Shown: positions 32,625 to 44,161 of the stretch, piece after piece
Numbering within the stretch: position 1 is the stretch's first letter
Layout: each line of letters starts with the position of its first letter
DNA from: Limnephilus marmoratus
Taxonomy: Eukaryota > Arthropoda > Insecta > Trichoptera > Limnephilidae
Direction of reading: 5' to 3'
Length of the DNA: 64,000 nt
NCBI GenBank assembly: GCA_917880885.1
Contig: OU862916.1
Span: 50,380,831-50,444,830, forward strand
Position numbers and translations under genes: made by a program
Notes under the pieces: generated by a model
Told to the model about the DNA's origin: nothing
What the model saw: only the letters and a program-made list of their open reading frames with translations
The model's database searches: none

Positions 32625-33045
32625 TTGAGAGAGAGAATGAGTCACAGAAAAGGTGTAAAGATACACGGACAAAAGGTGGATATGATAAGGTTTGCTGGCG
32701 ATATTGCTATGGTTGCTGAAAGCGAAGAAGAACTGCAAGAGGCCTTAACAATCATGCAAAGCATTCTTCAAAACAATTACAACATGAAGATAAATAAAGA
32801 CAAAACAAAGCTGCTGACTGTAGGCCGAACGCAACATCAGATGTGAGTAGAGATGTCAGGAGTTCCACTAAAGAACACCAAGGAGTTTGTCTACCTCGGG
32901 AGCAAAATAACATGGGACGGTCGATCTAAGAGCGAGGTCGACAGCCGTATACACCAGGCTAGGCTTGCATTCAATAAAAGGTCGAAAATAATAAAATCGA
33001 ATAATATAGACCTAAAACTGAGAATACTCCTCATCAAGACCTATG
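32625..33045 (+). pseudogene. Reverse transcriptase fragment, N-side of the nested insertion
   Basis: Translation gives KVDMIRFAGDIAMVAESEEE, LQEALTIMQSILQNNYNMKI and NKDKTKLLTVGR. After a stop near 32,845 it continues EFVYLGSKITWDGRSKSEVD and SRIHQARLAFNKRSKI. The catalytic F-A-D-D box reads F-A-G-D, losing the first Asp. Upstream polymerase motifs and the endonuclease are missing. It is clearly inactive. Confidence 0.85.
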
Positions 33046-33345
33046 TATTTTTTTTTTTTACATTAACTCCACACAGGAGGCCCTGAGGAAAATAAATTCC
33101 CTGAGGGCCTATGTCATCTGGGATGCTGTGTGGAGGGTCTTTTTGAGGAGAGGAAGGAATGAACATTGTTCTTGAAGAGACCCATGTTGTAGGAAGGAGG
33201 AAACACAGAGGCCGGCAAATCATTTCACAGCCGAGCTGTTGAACACAAGAACGAGTCGAAGAAACGACCCGTTCTCATGTGACAAATGTCAACCGTGTAC
33301 AAATGTTGGGCACGCGTTTGGCGTGTTTCCCGACTATGCACCGGT
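33046..33345 (-). mobile_element. LINE fragment whose 3' end matches SINE family A
   Basis: Read on the minus strand it translates as VDICHMRTGRFFDSFLCSTA, RL, a TGA stop where Trp is expected, NDLPASVFPPSYNMGLFKNN and VHSFLSS, a typical non-LTR reverse-transcriptase tail. The same strand then runs into GACCCTCCACACAGCATCCC, GGCCCTCAGGG, CCTCAGGGCCTCCTGTGTGG and GTTAATGTAAAAAA. This nested hairpin and A tail equals the last 100 bp or so of SINE family A. Upstream of about 33,150 it shares nothing with the SINE. Confidence 0.75.
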
Positions 33346-33768
33346 GCATGGAGTATCTTGACGTACGGCTGCGAAACATGGTGCCTATCCGAAAGAGATA
33401 AACGGAGACTAGAGGCTTTTGAGATGTGGTCCTACAAAAGACTATTAGGAATTTCCTGGAGAGACCACATCACAAATGAGGAGGTTCTCCAAAGAATCGA
33501 AGGAGGAAGGCACCTGCTCAGGACCTTATCCGAAAGGCGCGCAAGATGGATCGGCCATGTAATTAGACAAGAAGGCCTCTTGCATGCCATAATGGAGGGT
33601 ATGACCGAGGGGACAAACGCTAGGGGACGCCCACGCCGAGAGTACCTGGAGGACCTGCTGGTGGACGTGCGCTGCTCATCATATGCAGACTTCAAAAGAG
33701 CCGCACAAGACAGGGAAGAGTGGAAGAAACGTATAGATGAAATTGCTGCAAACCAATCCCACGATTGA
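33346..33768 (+). pseudogene. Reverse transcriptase C-terminal fragment, C-side of the nested insertion
   Basis: The open frame resumes with WSILTYGCETWCLSERDKRR, LEAFEMWSYKRLLGISWRDH, ITNEEVLQRI, RARWIGHVIRQEGLLHAIME and GRPRREYLEDLL, and ends DREEWKKRIDEIAANQSHD plus stop. This is the classic tail of endonuclease/reverse-transcriptase LINE proteins in insects. It joins directly to the sequence ending at 33,045, so the interrupting segment is an insertion. Confidence 0.85.
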
Positions 33769-33794
33769 AACCAGAGAGAGAGAACCACCCACAG

Positions 33795-36390
33795 GCGACT
33801 TATGGTTAAAACCACGTTCGCTAGCAATAAATTAAGGGTGTTGTGGTGAAAAATAGAAACAATGTTCATAATTACATACTCAAACACCATAAGTTTCACA
33901 CAAGGCAGGTGTTTAGTTTGTCGCAAAAGCTCAGTGGTTAGAATCGAGTGGTCGTGTCGTGGTAATAACGTATTTGTGATGTTTTTCTAATGCATTCATC
34001 ATTTCAAGTCAATTTCATTTGAATCCATGATTAAAAACCGTTTAATTCATTTTTGACCGGACAATTTCACCCTATAACAAGAACAAGGCTTTCAGTTTGA
34101 ATTGGTGCATTCCTCCCACACCCTAAATAATACGTCGATAATTCTAACCACTTTGCCAATATGAAAAACTAGTTTTTTCCCCGATTCAGTATTCAAATGA
34201 AGCCTTAAATTTCACAATACACTTACCTCCAGGATATACAGATCAGCATATCAAAACATAAGGATCCCTAATATCCTTAGGATTTATACGAATTTGCATT
34301 TGGTTAGGAACGTGGCCATACATTATCACTCAAGGACATTACCATTTCCTACTCAGACACGCATTTAGCTATTACCAAAAAGGTTTGCAGGTGATTATAG
34401 CATTGTCCGGCGCGTGCTACATAATTTTGAATGTTTTTGGATTCATCCCTATCTTATAGAGTTTAATTTGATATCAACAAATAAACGAATGCATTTTGTG
34501 GCTGGTAGGTACAACTTTATGTAGATGCGTAGCTATTCAAATAAGATGTACCTAATGACAATGCACTGAATGCATTTAGTTGCATAAAGGAAAGCTGTGA
34601 AGAATCTACATAATACGTTTGAGTGGTCTTTTCTATGGCTAAGTTCTGGTTTAAATATTTGCATTTTATGGATTTTTGTATTACAATGCACCGTGGTACG
34701 TGGCTATATTAAGCAGATCCGCTTTTAAACCCTGCTCAGTTAGAGAAATTTGCATGTAACTGTATGGTTATTTAAACACTTTTTGACACGTGCTGGAAAT
34801 AATAAAATACGTATATATTAGAAGCATCTTGCGGCGGGATAAATTTTGAATTTCGGTCGAAACTTATTAAAACAAGAGGATATTTTTCATTAAGTGTTAA
34901 AAATAGAGCAATTATTATGCAACAGAGAAAATACTAAATGATAATAAAACATATGACAATAGGCATATTGTTTCTTATCGCACTAATAAAATTTAAGAAA
35001 ATAAAATAATTCTTGGCCTATTTTAAAAGCTACCACCATAAGTAAAGCTAGTGAGACTTGTTTTGTGTGACATTAATAATAACTAACGACTGAAACCGAA
35101 GTATGCACGTTTAAATAATTAAGTATAATATTTATTTAAAAATATTCAAATTTTTCTTTCTATAATTTAAAATCCCTTGTTTCATCAGTTGATGTGCTCG
35201 TGGTGGTGGCAAATTTTACTCCTTGGTGCCGTGCACAGGAAATGTTATTCGAAGAGCTATATTGGCATTTAAAGATATACAAAACATATTAATAGGTAGA
35301 TACCTGCATTAACAAATGTATCGACAATGAGAAAAAACAACATGAATAAATTCAAGACTTTATGCAAATTCTTTATGTTGATTTATTCATTTTCAGGCAA
35401 TAGGGGTAAAACTCGGTAAAAGTCATTCTCTGATCACCATACCAATGCGAATGGTGACTTTTACCACTTTCTGAGGGTTGAAATATTGTTGACTTTGAAT
35501 ATTTTACGTCTGATTTGGACAATACCTTTGCATGTTTAACCAACTGGCCATTCTTGCATTGTACTCTTCACAAGAGGATTACAAATCGGCAATAAGTATT
35601 ACAACACTTATGGTTACAATTCAAGCGTCTTTATACTTCACTTGCTACCGATAAATTTGCAACTCTATCGGACACGTGGGGAATTTGAATAAATTCGAAG
35701 ATTCGCCAGACGCAGCACGTGGGGATACATGTAAATGAGGCTTTAGGATAATAACTGGGATATGAATATCGTACAAAAACCTGAATATTTGATCTGGCTA
35801 TTTATGAGAGGTATTTGATATGTTGTTTGATGTTTTTGTTGGTATTCTTTTATCAGGATACGGGTCTTGATTTCCTTTAGTTGGCACGCGTGCTGAAGCG
35901 TTGCAAATTTACTGTCCGTTTTCATACGAATTGGCTTCAATTTCGGGAGAAATGTACACATTATTAGAATTTATTCCAGAAACGTAAGATATAAAAATAC
36001 TTTTTTGTTTTCAACCTGTTTCGAGTTCTAACGTATTAGGCTTGAAGGCTTGAAGAAATCATGGATTTGTTTATTATTGTTTCAGCCTTTTGTAAAAGGC
36101 ACGTAAATTTGTCTCTAAATAGTGAAAAGCTACTGATTAAATTGTTATTTTTCTTTTAGTCTTTATTTTCAACTAAAATTTTATTTAATTTGGTACTATG
36201 TGAATAAAGCCACAAATTTCTTGCTCTCTAGGTCATTTATACTATTTTCAGCTCACATCATCATTTCCGTCACGAGTTAAGAAGCATTAAAATATTGCTT
36301 TTACTGTCAAGAAATAAGCTAAGACGCCAATTTTTTGGAACTATTTTACGGGTATGTTAACTAATGGCTGGTAAAACCAGATCATTATAT
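33795..36390. other. Unassigned AT-rich intergenic sequence
   Basis: 2.6 kb with no recognised gene, repeat family or array. Small open frames lack domains. Confidence 0.4.
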
Positions 36391-36391
36391 A

Positions 36392-36731
36392 CGAGGCTGT
36401 CCGTGAAATAAGGTCTCCAAGGCGCTAAGGTCGCGAGGAACAATTTTATGTGAGATTTGGTAACACTGGCGTATAGCCTGGTTTCCCTACGCCAAATCCC
36501 CACCATATTGCACTCTCTGTGATACGTAGTCTCGGCGTGGCAGCCGTTCGCGATGCAGCTTGCGGTCGCCGCATCCGCCAGGTGTGAGTTACGCTCTGCA
36601 ATTCGTTTTTAAACTTTGCTTCGGTAAATCTGTAAGGGGAAACCAGGCTACACGCCAGTGTTGCAGGATTGTGGGTAAAATGGTTCCTCGCGACCGCAGC
36701 ACCTTGGAGACCTTATTTTACGGGCAGCCCT
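36392..36731. mobile_element. Long-arm foldback MITE with mariner-like termini
   Basis: The left arm CGAGGCTGTCCGTGAAATAA, GGTCTCCAAGGCGCT, GGTCGCGAGGAACAATTTTA pairs with the right arm, reverse-complemented: GGGCTGCCCGTAAAATAAGG, TCTCCAAGGTGCTGCGGTCG, CGAGGAACCATTTTA. Further in, AACACTGGCGTATAGCCTGG faces CCAGGCTACACGCCAGTGTT. Arms reach about 110 bp or more, leaving a loop of roughly 110 bp that contains CGCGATGCAGCTTGCGGTCG. The mariner link rests on terminus style and TA-rich flank (TATATA). Confidence 0.75.
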
Positions 36732-36739
36732 AGTTGTTG

Positions 36740-38715
36740 TTGTTTTGTTGTTTTCATTTAAATTTTTAGAAAATTATTAATAATCCTGTAAAAACCGTTA
36801 ACGTATTTTTTCAATAATGATAACTTTGTTGCATAGCATTTAACATCAGGTGTGGAGAATGGATATTTTTGATATTGAATAATATTACTTCTCATAGATT
36901 GGATCATGTGAGTATTTCGAAAAAGCGTTGGATATACCTTGCGAATATTCAATAATGCATTTCAAAAGATAGTAATAAATACATAAGAATCTATTTGTAT
37001 GTAAATTTAGATAATATTCACGCCCTACCCCTCGGTGCTCTGCTACCCTTAAATTAGAATATTGCGAGGGGTGGTTAGCTAAGAATTTTTAGCATACATT
37101 AAAAAAATCAGTATCATCTCCCAGCACCCTGATGAAAAAAATGTGAGAAAGAATATAGGACTGACAGGAAACCTTCATTACATATTTCTACCTGTTCAAA
37201 TGTCACAGGAATAATCAAAACCCTGTCCCCCTTGCAGGGATGTAGATTATGTTTTGCATATTAACTGTACTGAGATATCTAATTTGAATTTTTTTAGGGG
37301 AACCGTAGGAACTTTTAATAATATGCGGTGTACTCAAAATAATTGTAACAGATAAGGCCTGCGAAGACGTAACGGTTTTTTGTCCTCATGCAAATTAAAG
37401 TTTTAAAAATATCGGTTTATGATGCATTTGTCGCATGCTGCATTCAAAGTAGAAGCGCATGCCAAACATGATTTTAGGTTTTTATATTTGCATATAGCCG
37501 CAGTGATGAACCTAAGAATGTATTTTTCTAATTCGCCGAATAAAATATGCAGCTCGCGCCCGAATGCATAATTTTTCATTTTGTTCGGAGATTTTAACAT
37601 AAATTTACCGTTTGAGCGGTACCGTTTTTTAAACCCTTCATAAGTTATTTTTCCCAAAACCAAAAGGTATGCCAGGATTTCTGAATGTTTGTTTTCCCTT
37701 AGGCACGAGTTTTGGCACGAGTAGAATTTCAGAATAATTTATCGAAAATGATTTTTCATTCGGCTCAGCGATATGCAAATCGGTGTATTTATGATGAACG
37801 TTAGTTTTGGGTTGACAGATTTCTTTAAAATATAACATTATTTGATGATGCGATTAGACAAAACATGTATTTAATCGTGTGAAAGTTGTTTAAATTAAGT
37901 AATATATACAAGCATGAAAAAGGGAGGTCTAGGTATGTTAACTTATTTACAACATTCTTTATAGCCGTTTGTATTACGCTTTTAGAGTGATACAGTCAAA
38001 TTCTTCCAATCTGGATATAGTGTAAATTTTTACAAAACAGATATTTATGTAATATCTACGAATAGAATTTATTGAAACATCTATCCAAGACAGGTATTCA
38101 AAAATATCTTAACATGTTTGTGTTTGCAGTGTCACTATAAAGTCCAAATATTCGTGAACAAGTAAAAAATCCACCAATAAACAAATTCCTTTAACCTGTT
38201 TAAACACAGAAGACCAACATTGTCCCAGCTCACATAAATCTTTGTATCTCCTTTACTGACATGGTGAAAAATATGATCTTAACGGTGTTAGAAATAAAAA
38301 AATCCACGCTTTATATTCCAATCTAGATGTTAACCTTAGAAAAATTTAAATGTGCACCTCTATGAAACCAAAATTTTCCGGTAGAAATTTGAGAAAAATG
38401 TATAAAACATAGAGAAATATTTATTCATTTTTTTTATAAATCAACTAAAACATGAGGTGGTTATAGAGATTTTAATATATTTGCGTAACATAATATGTAT
38501 ACGTTTTTATTTTTTCGTTATCAGTAATTTTAGAGAAAAAAATGTGAGGTTAGCCATTTTTAACGTAGCTACTTATGTTTGTATTATAATTATAATATTT
38601 CAAATATTATATTTTTATTTCCAATAAAAACCTTCTGACAAAATACTCCTGATTTCTGAGGGGAAGAACATTTTTAAGGCTAACAAGATTCGGACAAAGA
38701 AAATATGATTTGAAA
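36740..38715. other. Unassigned AT-rich intergenic sequence
   Basis: No gene or repeat was recognised. Confidence 0.35.
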
Positions 38716-38718
38716 CCC

Positions 38719-38760
38719 AAAATTCGTAATTTTTTGTTCTAACAAAAAATTACGAATTTT
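38719..38760. repeat. Perfect 20-bp inverted repeat with 2-base loop
   Basis: AAAATTCGTAATTTTTTGTT, CT, then AACAAAAAATTACGAATTTT. All 20 positions pair. It is AT-rich, so it could be replication-generated or a MITE relic. Confidence 0.8.
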
Positions 38761-38764
38761 TACG

Positions 38765-39385
38765 TATACTTAAGTATATATTCGGCGTCGTTATAACTCA
38801 GTGGTTTAGAGTAGTCAGTTTTTTAGTTTAGATGATTTAAAAGTAATAATAATTTAGTCATCAACAAGCTTTAAACGTAGTGTTATATCTTACAATTGCA
38901 AATTGAAAATCGTTTCACAAATGAAACGGTTAAAGTTTGAAGAAGAAATAATTGGTAACATAATATTATACCTTTTGATTTCAAAGGATAATCTATAAGG
39001 ACTCGTCGGAAGAAGGAACTCTTACATCAACTCAATTTCTTATTACTAATGAACCAACGACCCCTGCACAAAGGAATATCGATATATTCAAATATTCCCC
39101 ACATAATGCACACGTTGGTGCATAATTTGAATAGCGATTGCATAGTGAAGTGAGGACAATGAAGTGTGTTAAGGAATATCGATTTATCGAACTACAACAC
39201 TACTGTTGTGCTTGAGCATCTTTAACAAATGCAAATGTAACGATGTTTTCTATACAGTCATAATATAACGACTTTTTGGAACGCTGTGATTACAATCAAA
39301 GTAATGATTTTATTATTTAAATTGTGATATTTTCAGGTGGCCCTATTTCGGGTAATATTTATTTTCAAGAAGTATTATCGTCTTA
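38765..39385. other. Unassigned AT-rich intergenic sequence
   Basis: No gene or repeat was recognised. The GATATATTCAAATATTCCCC area holds no clear element. Confidence 0.3.
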
Positions 39386-39387
39386 TC

Positions 39388-39562
39388 GTTATTTATTTTT
39401 GGGGTGTTATACCATGTAGCGCCGCCTCCTTCTTTAGACAGCGTTACAGTGTCCATCACCAGGACAGATGTGTCCATCAACCCGGCAGATATGTTGAACG
39501 CTGTCTGAAACTTTGGTCAAAGAAGGAGGTAGCGCAACACGGCATAACAACGCAAAAGTAAT
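39388..39562. mobile_element. Foldback family E, short copy
   Basis: The left arm TTTTTGGGGTGTTATACCAT, GCCGCCTCCTTCTTTAGACA faces the right arm AGAAGGAGGTAGCGCAACAC, GGCATAACAACGCAAAAG. Inside, ACAGCGTTACAGTGTCCATC and a second GTCCATCAAC word face GTTGAACGCTGTCTGAAACT. Confidence 0.7.
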
Positions 39563-39685
39563 TTAAATTAAAAATAAAATAGATTTCATTATACAATGAC
39601 CAAAAGAGAAGAGAGAAGCAGATATTTGATTTGACATCGAGAAGAGATGATAATATAAACTTTAACCTTAATAGATAAGTCGTAA

Positions 39686-39959
39686 GTAGGTTTTACACCA
39701 TCTCTTTTTTCAGCTCGATTCTACCTAGAGACCAAAGTCAAAATTTTTCGCTTTACGCGATCGCTATTTTCATCTCTATTTATGATATGAATCTATGATT
39801 TTAATTTTCACCACTGCAAACAACACATGAACTGTGCTGTTTGCTGTGATGCCAACTGAAATCGTAGATATGAAAATAGAGGCGATCGCGTAAAGCGAAA
39901 ATTTTTGATTTTGGTCTCTAAGTGGAATCGGCTGAAAAAATATATGGTGTAAAACCTAC
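39686..39959. mobile_element. Foldback MITE family H, copy 1
   Basis: The outermost GTAGGTTTTACACCAT faces ATGGTGTAAAACCTAC. Then CTAGAGACCAAAGTCAAAAT, TTTTCGCTTTACGCGATCGC pairs with GCGATCGCGTAAAGCGAAAA, TTTTTGATTTTGGTCTCTAA. The inner arms include ATCTATGATTT/AAATCGTAGAT-type words, so arms are about 115 bp around a loop near AACACATGAACTGTGCTG. There is no coding sequence. Confidence 0.8.
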
Positions 39960-39964
39960 ATTAG

Positions 39965-40715
39965 TAATTGCAGAAGACGCCACAGCTATCACTCACTGTT
40001 AAAAATCCTAATTTTCTATGGACTTTGTCAGATTGGCTATGAAATTCCACCACGAATTAAGCATCAAACATTTCTACGAGTATATATGTATATATTCACA
40101 TGTCCACCTTTCAGTTAAACCCGGTGATCATTATTTATTCTTACAGAAACGCTGAACTCATTCTTTGCTCCTAATCACCAAGAATAAAGGCAAAATTTTA
40201 AATGATTATGTAAAATAATACATGATGGAAATACATTGGGCCGGGCTGATGAAGCAATTGAGGAGAAACAAAAAATTGCTTGCATTAACATTATGGTTTG
40301 AGGAAGGAAACGATAACGATTTCCCTTAGAATTTTCAACCTCCTTCATTATGCTGACCTCCTGGTAGAACAAGTCATTAAAATAATGCCAAACATATTAC
40401 TAGCCTTCAGGCACTCAGGCAATTTTGTTCTGATTACAAAGAATTTAAGTTTCACGATAATTAAATGAATTGCTTTTACATTATTTAAATTAATACCGGT
40501 GCTTATTTTTAAGCTTTTAGGAATTTTTTTTCCATCTGTTACCTTTTCCTTGATTACTGTTACAACATAACAATTTTTTTCTTTATGTATAAAACAACAA
40601 AACCCATCGTGCCTTTAAAAAAAGTAGATAACCCATCAAATATTTTCGACCAGTCGTTTCACAGAAATTGAACAATTCATGAAATTTCAATTTCAACTTT
40701 TATTAAAGTCCGGTG
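39965..40715. other. Unassigned AT-rich intergenic sequence
   Basis: No gene or repeat was recognised. Confidence 0.35.
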
Positions 40716-40720
40716 GAAGT

Positions 40721-40952
40721 ACTATTCAAGTCATCATCGTCATCACTATTGGCTCTACAACCCCTGGTGGGTCTTGGCCTCCTCAAGAGTCTTCCTCCAC
40801 TCATCTCGGTTTTGTGCCAGCTCTCTCCAGTTTGGAAGCTCCAAGATAGATATGTCTTTGAGGACGTTGTCGCTCCATCTTAGTCTTGGCCTTCCCAGGC
40901 TCCTTCGCCCTATTGGTCTTGAAAAAATAAATATTAAATTCACTATTCAAGT
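40721..40952 (-). mobile_element. Short 5'-truncated RTE-like LINE end with 11-bp target-site duplication
   Basis: ACTATTCAAGT is repeated at 40,721-40,731 and 40,942-40,952. Between them the minus strand encodes the last 50 or so residues of an endonuclease/reverse transcriptase: GRRSLGRPRLRWSDNVLKDI, LELPNWRELAQNRDEWRKTL, EEAKTHQGL and stop. The element's 3' tail is a GATGACGATGATGAC repeat, as is usual for RTE-type LINEs. It is a dead-on-arrival insertion with an open frame, hence probably fairly recent. Confidence 0.85.
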
Positions 40953-40954
40953 AT

Positions 40955-42380
40955 TGTTAAATTATTTCAGTTTTGTGAAGCCACTGGCCGTAACGATAAA
41001 TTAACAGAACTCGAATACAACTTTCATAGAAGAAAATTGTTCAAATTATGTTTATTAACTGCCCCTTAGTCTGCAGTACGTACAGCTATTCCGGATTTTT
41101 TATAAAAAAAAAGAATTATCGCGATAGGCATAACTACGTTCAACAGGGGGGGTAGATCTCTAGGTACCTATCTGCAGTGGAAACGTCCTATCCAAAGGGC
41201 AAACGACCGTTACTAATACATGTTTGTATTATTGATTGAACGTAGCGAAATCCTGTTTTAACTCGACCGTTTTTTATTTCGTCTGTCTGTAAATTAATAT
41301 AACCAATAATGATACCCTTTTCAAACATGTAATCGTCGTGTTTATTTCAATTTCTTATTCGAATTTTTACAATATTATCGTACCTGCCCAAAGAAAGTTT
41401 AAAAAAGAATGTTCATTGAGATAGTGACCTTTCTTTGGACATATTGTATAATTCATTATTTGATATTTAAAAAAAAAGATTCATAAAATATATGGCTTAT
41501 AATTAAGTAGGAAGCTATTGAAGTACCTACTTACAAGACTAATGATGTCTGAGGAGATTTTAACATATTTGGAGAAAATTAGAAACTTATTTTTTGAACG
41601 CGATATCTGTTATTATCAGAATAATAAAATCATACTTCCGAAAGAATGCATTCATTCCGCAACAACTTTTCTCTTGACAAAATATTTTTCTTTCCATTCA
41701 GTAGATACGTATTTACTTTTCAGCTGTCGTCCGTAATTTGAAAATTTGCAAATTTTGTAAAATGGCGTGATGCCGCACGTCAATTCGAAATTTAAAATTG
41801 TAATTTGTTGTAATATTTTGAGAGGTAGGTTTTCCAGAACCGCGGGGGCTGGGAATTGCAACCCCAGAACAAATTATTTCGCGTGCACTCCCGTCTTAAG
41901 AAAACCAAACTACATATTTTCTTTTTTTTCGGCAAATTTGCATATTTAGTTATTTGATTGCCCCGAAACAAAACGGATGCATTACCATTTCATTACATGC
42001 AATTTGTGCTCCATTTTTACGTGTTGCAGTTATAATATTTAGATAAACGTTTTAGTTCAAGAATTTCTGTCAATCTCGAAAGTTTCCAAGAATGACCGTA
42101 TTGCATGCTCTGAATTAACAAAGGTATATTTAAGAATACTTAAAAATGGGACTTTTACAACTGTTTGTTTTATGGAACTGTTGTTCAGTGTGTGTAACAT
42201 AAAACACGTTGATTAAGCATTTAAGGTTTAAAAAACCTATCAGATTATGATAAATTGCGATGGCATTCCATAACGGCATTTCAAATAGTTCAAATATTCT
42301 AACCAAATCGATTTTTGATGTAAACTTCTGGCCTTTTTAAAATCTTATTGGAATAATATTAATATTCTGTCTATTATGCC
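40955..42380. other. Unassigned AT-rich intergenic sequence
   Basis: No gene or repeat was recognised. It includes a run of TAGGTACCTA-type words (about 41,161) common in some insect genomes. Confidence 0.35.
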
Positions 42381-42383
42381 TTA

Positions 42384-43096
42384 GGACAATCTCGACTTTC
42401 TTACAATATTGTATGCTGGGGATCCTGTTTGAAGTCCAATGTAGAGCCACTAAATATTGCTCACAAATTAATTCTTAAAGTCACGTACAAAAAAAAATCG
42501 TTCAGTCGTTTTAAGTCAGGCTCCACTTATGTTTAATATTCTGCCAGATTACCTTAAGTCTTCAAACTCATTGGCTAAATTTAAAAAGAATGTTAAGATT
42601 TTTGTGTTGTCAGAGGATTGGCATACTATTTTTTCATCCTCGTCCTTTTTTAAATAATAAGATTTTTTATTTAAAAATAATAAGATACATATATATTTTT
42701 AATCATATTTGTTTTTTAAATAATAAGATTTTTTTTTAACTAGATTTTATTTGAGTTCCATTTGTCAAAATCGGAGTGTCACCCTAGTTGTTTTGAACTA
42801 GCCTTGTTTCTTGGTGGGTATAGTAATTAATGACTTGTTTATGGTCTATAGTCTATATTGTTACAAATCATACTCAAATTACCCATCTGGTCACTAATAT
42901 AATATTGTTTTTTTTTACTTTCTGCATAAGTATAATATTTTAGTGTCTAGAATGTAGTGTTTTAGTATTTTGTATCACTCAAATTTGTGAATGTTAACCT
43001 CAATACAGGGTGTTAGTCCAAGTGAGGTTAATATTTTTGTATGTAAAAAAAAAATAAGAACATATGTATGGTGAGAAATTATAAATAAATAAATAT
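42384..43096 (+). mobile_element. Degenerate LINE 3' end
   Basis: Translation from 42,384 gives GQSRLSYNIVCWGSCLKSNV, EPLNIAHKLILKVTYKKKSF and SRF. After a frameshift it gives NILPDYLKSSNSLAKFKKNV and KIFVLS. Both are standard C-terminal motifs of insect non-LTR reverse transcriptases (the Y.IV.WG block and the LPD..S..FKK block). A 3' UTR of about 430 bp follows and ends in ATAAATAAATA (about 43,081-43,096). It is inactive. Confidence 0.75.
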
Positions 43097-43234
43097 TTTG
43101 ACTTAGTGAAACATCTCGTAAGAAAGATATGAGATTAATTTTTCAATGTCGATGGTATTCATTGGTATGTATAATGTGAAAAATTAATCGATGAATGGTC
43201 AGTTGAACAATGAACTTCCAACAATTCTTGATGG

Positions 43235-43504
<270 letters not shown>

Positions 43505-44160
43505 AGCACTGTATGAGTATTTGACACATTTTCGAGTGGTGTAATTGAAATGCAAACAATAAATACATTGTTTACACTTTACTTGTCTACCCTGATGATG
43601 GAGACTACAATACTCTATAGCATATTAGCTCAAGTAGAAGGAAAATGCAAAACACAGCTCAGTACTACATACAATGCATATCGACAGCGGAAATTTAAAA
43701 GGCTGTAAAGGATAATAAATCCAAAAATAAGTAAATTATATAATTTTTTTCTCACTTTTTACTCTTTTGATCTGCGTCGTCAAAATATATGTAAGAAAAT
43801 CAGTGCGTCTTTTACGACCTGCATTATGAAGATTTTTTTTCTGAAAAATTAAAAATAAATTTACAAAAAATGTTAAGTATTTTGAAAGATCTATTCATTT
43901 TTTTTAATAATAAAATTTTGTATTTACAGGTCTACAAAAACAGAAGATATGATTTTTTGAAAAAATAAAATACTTAATCTTCGCTCTTCTGAACAATTAA
44001 CATGTTGCCATTCACAGCATTTCAAATTTCTTTGTTCGATATATATTTTATTAATGTAGGTACATATTAAGTCGGATGTTATTAATTTATTGGCTTTAAT
44101 CTCTTATTTATCGAAGCTGAAATATGAGCACTTTAAAATAATAGGTTTTGAACTAAGGAT
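43505..44160. other. Unassigned AT-rich intergenic sequence
   Basis: CCTGATGATGGAGACTACAA at about 43,592 resembles the inner part of family E. Nothing else was recognised. Confidence 0.35.
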
Positions 44161-44161
44161 A

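Larger units (their letters stand above)
32605..33791 (+). mobile_element. 5'-truncated RTE-like LINE with 9-bp target-site duplication, itself interrupted
   Basis: A direct repeat AACCACCCA borders the element (32,605-32,613 and 33,783-33,791). It covers the last part of the reverse transcriptase domain and the C-terminal tail, and ends in a short AGAGAGAG tail instead of poly-A. A second LINE fragment in the opposite orientation is inserted at about 33,046-33,345. The RTE label rests on motif resemblance and the tail type. Confidence 0.8.
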
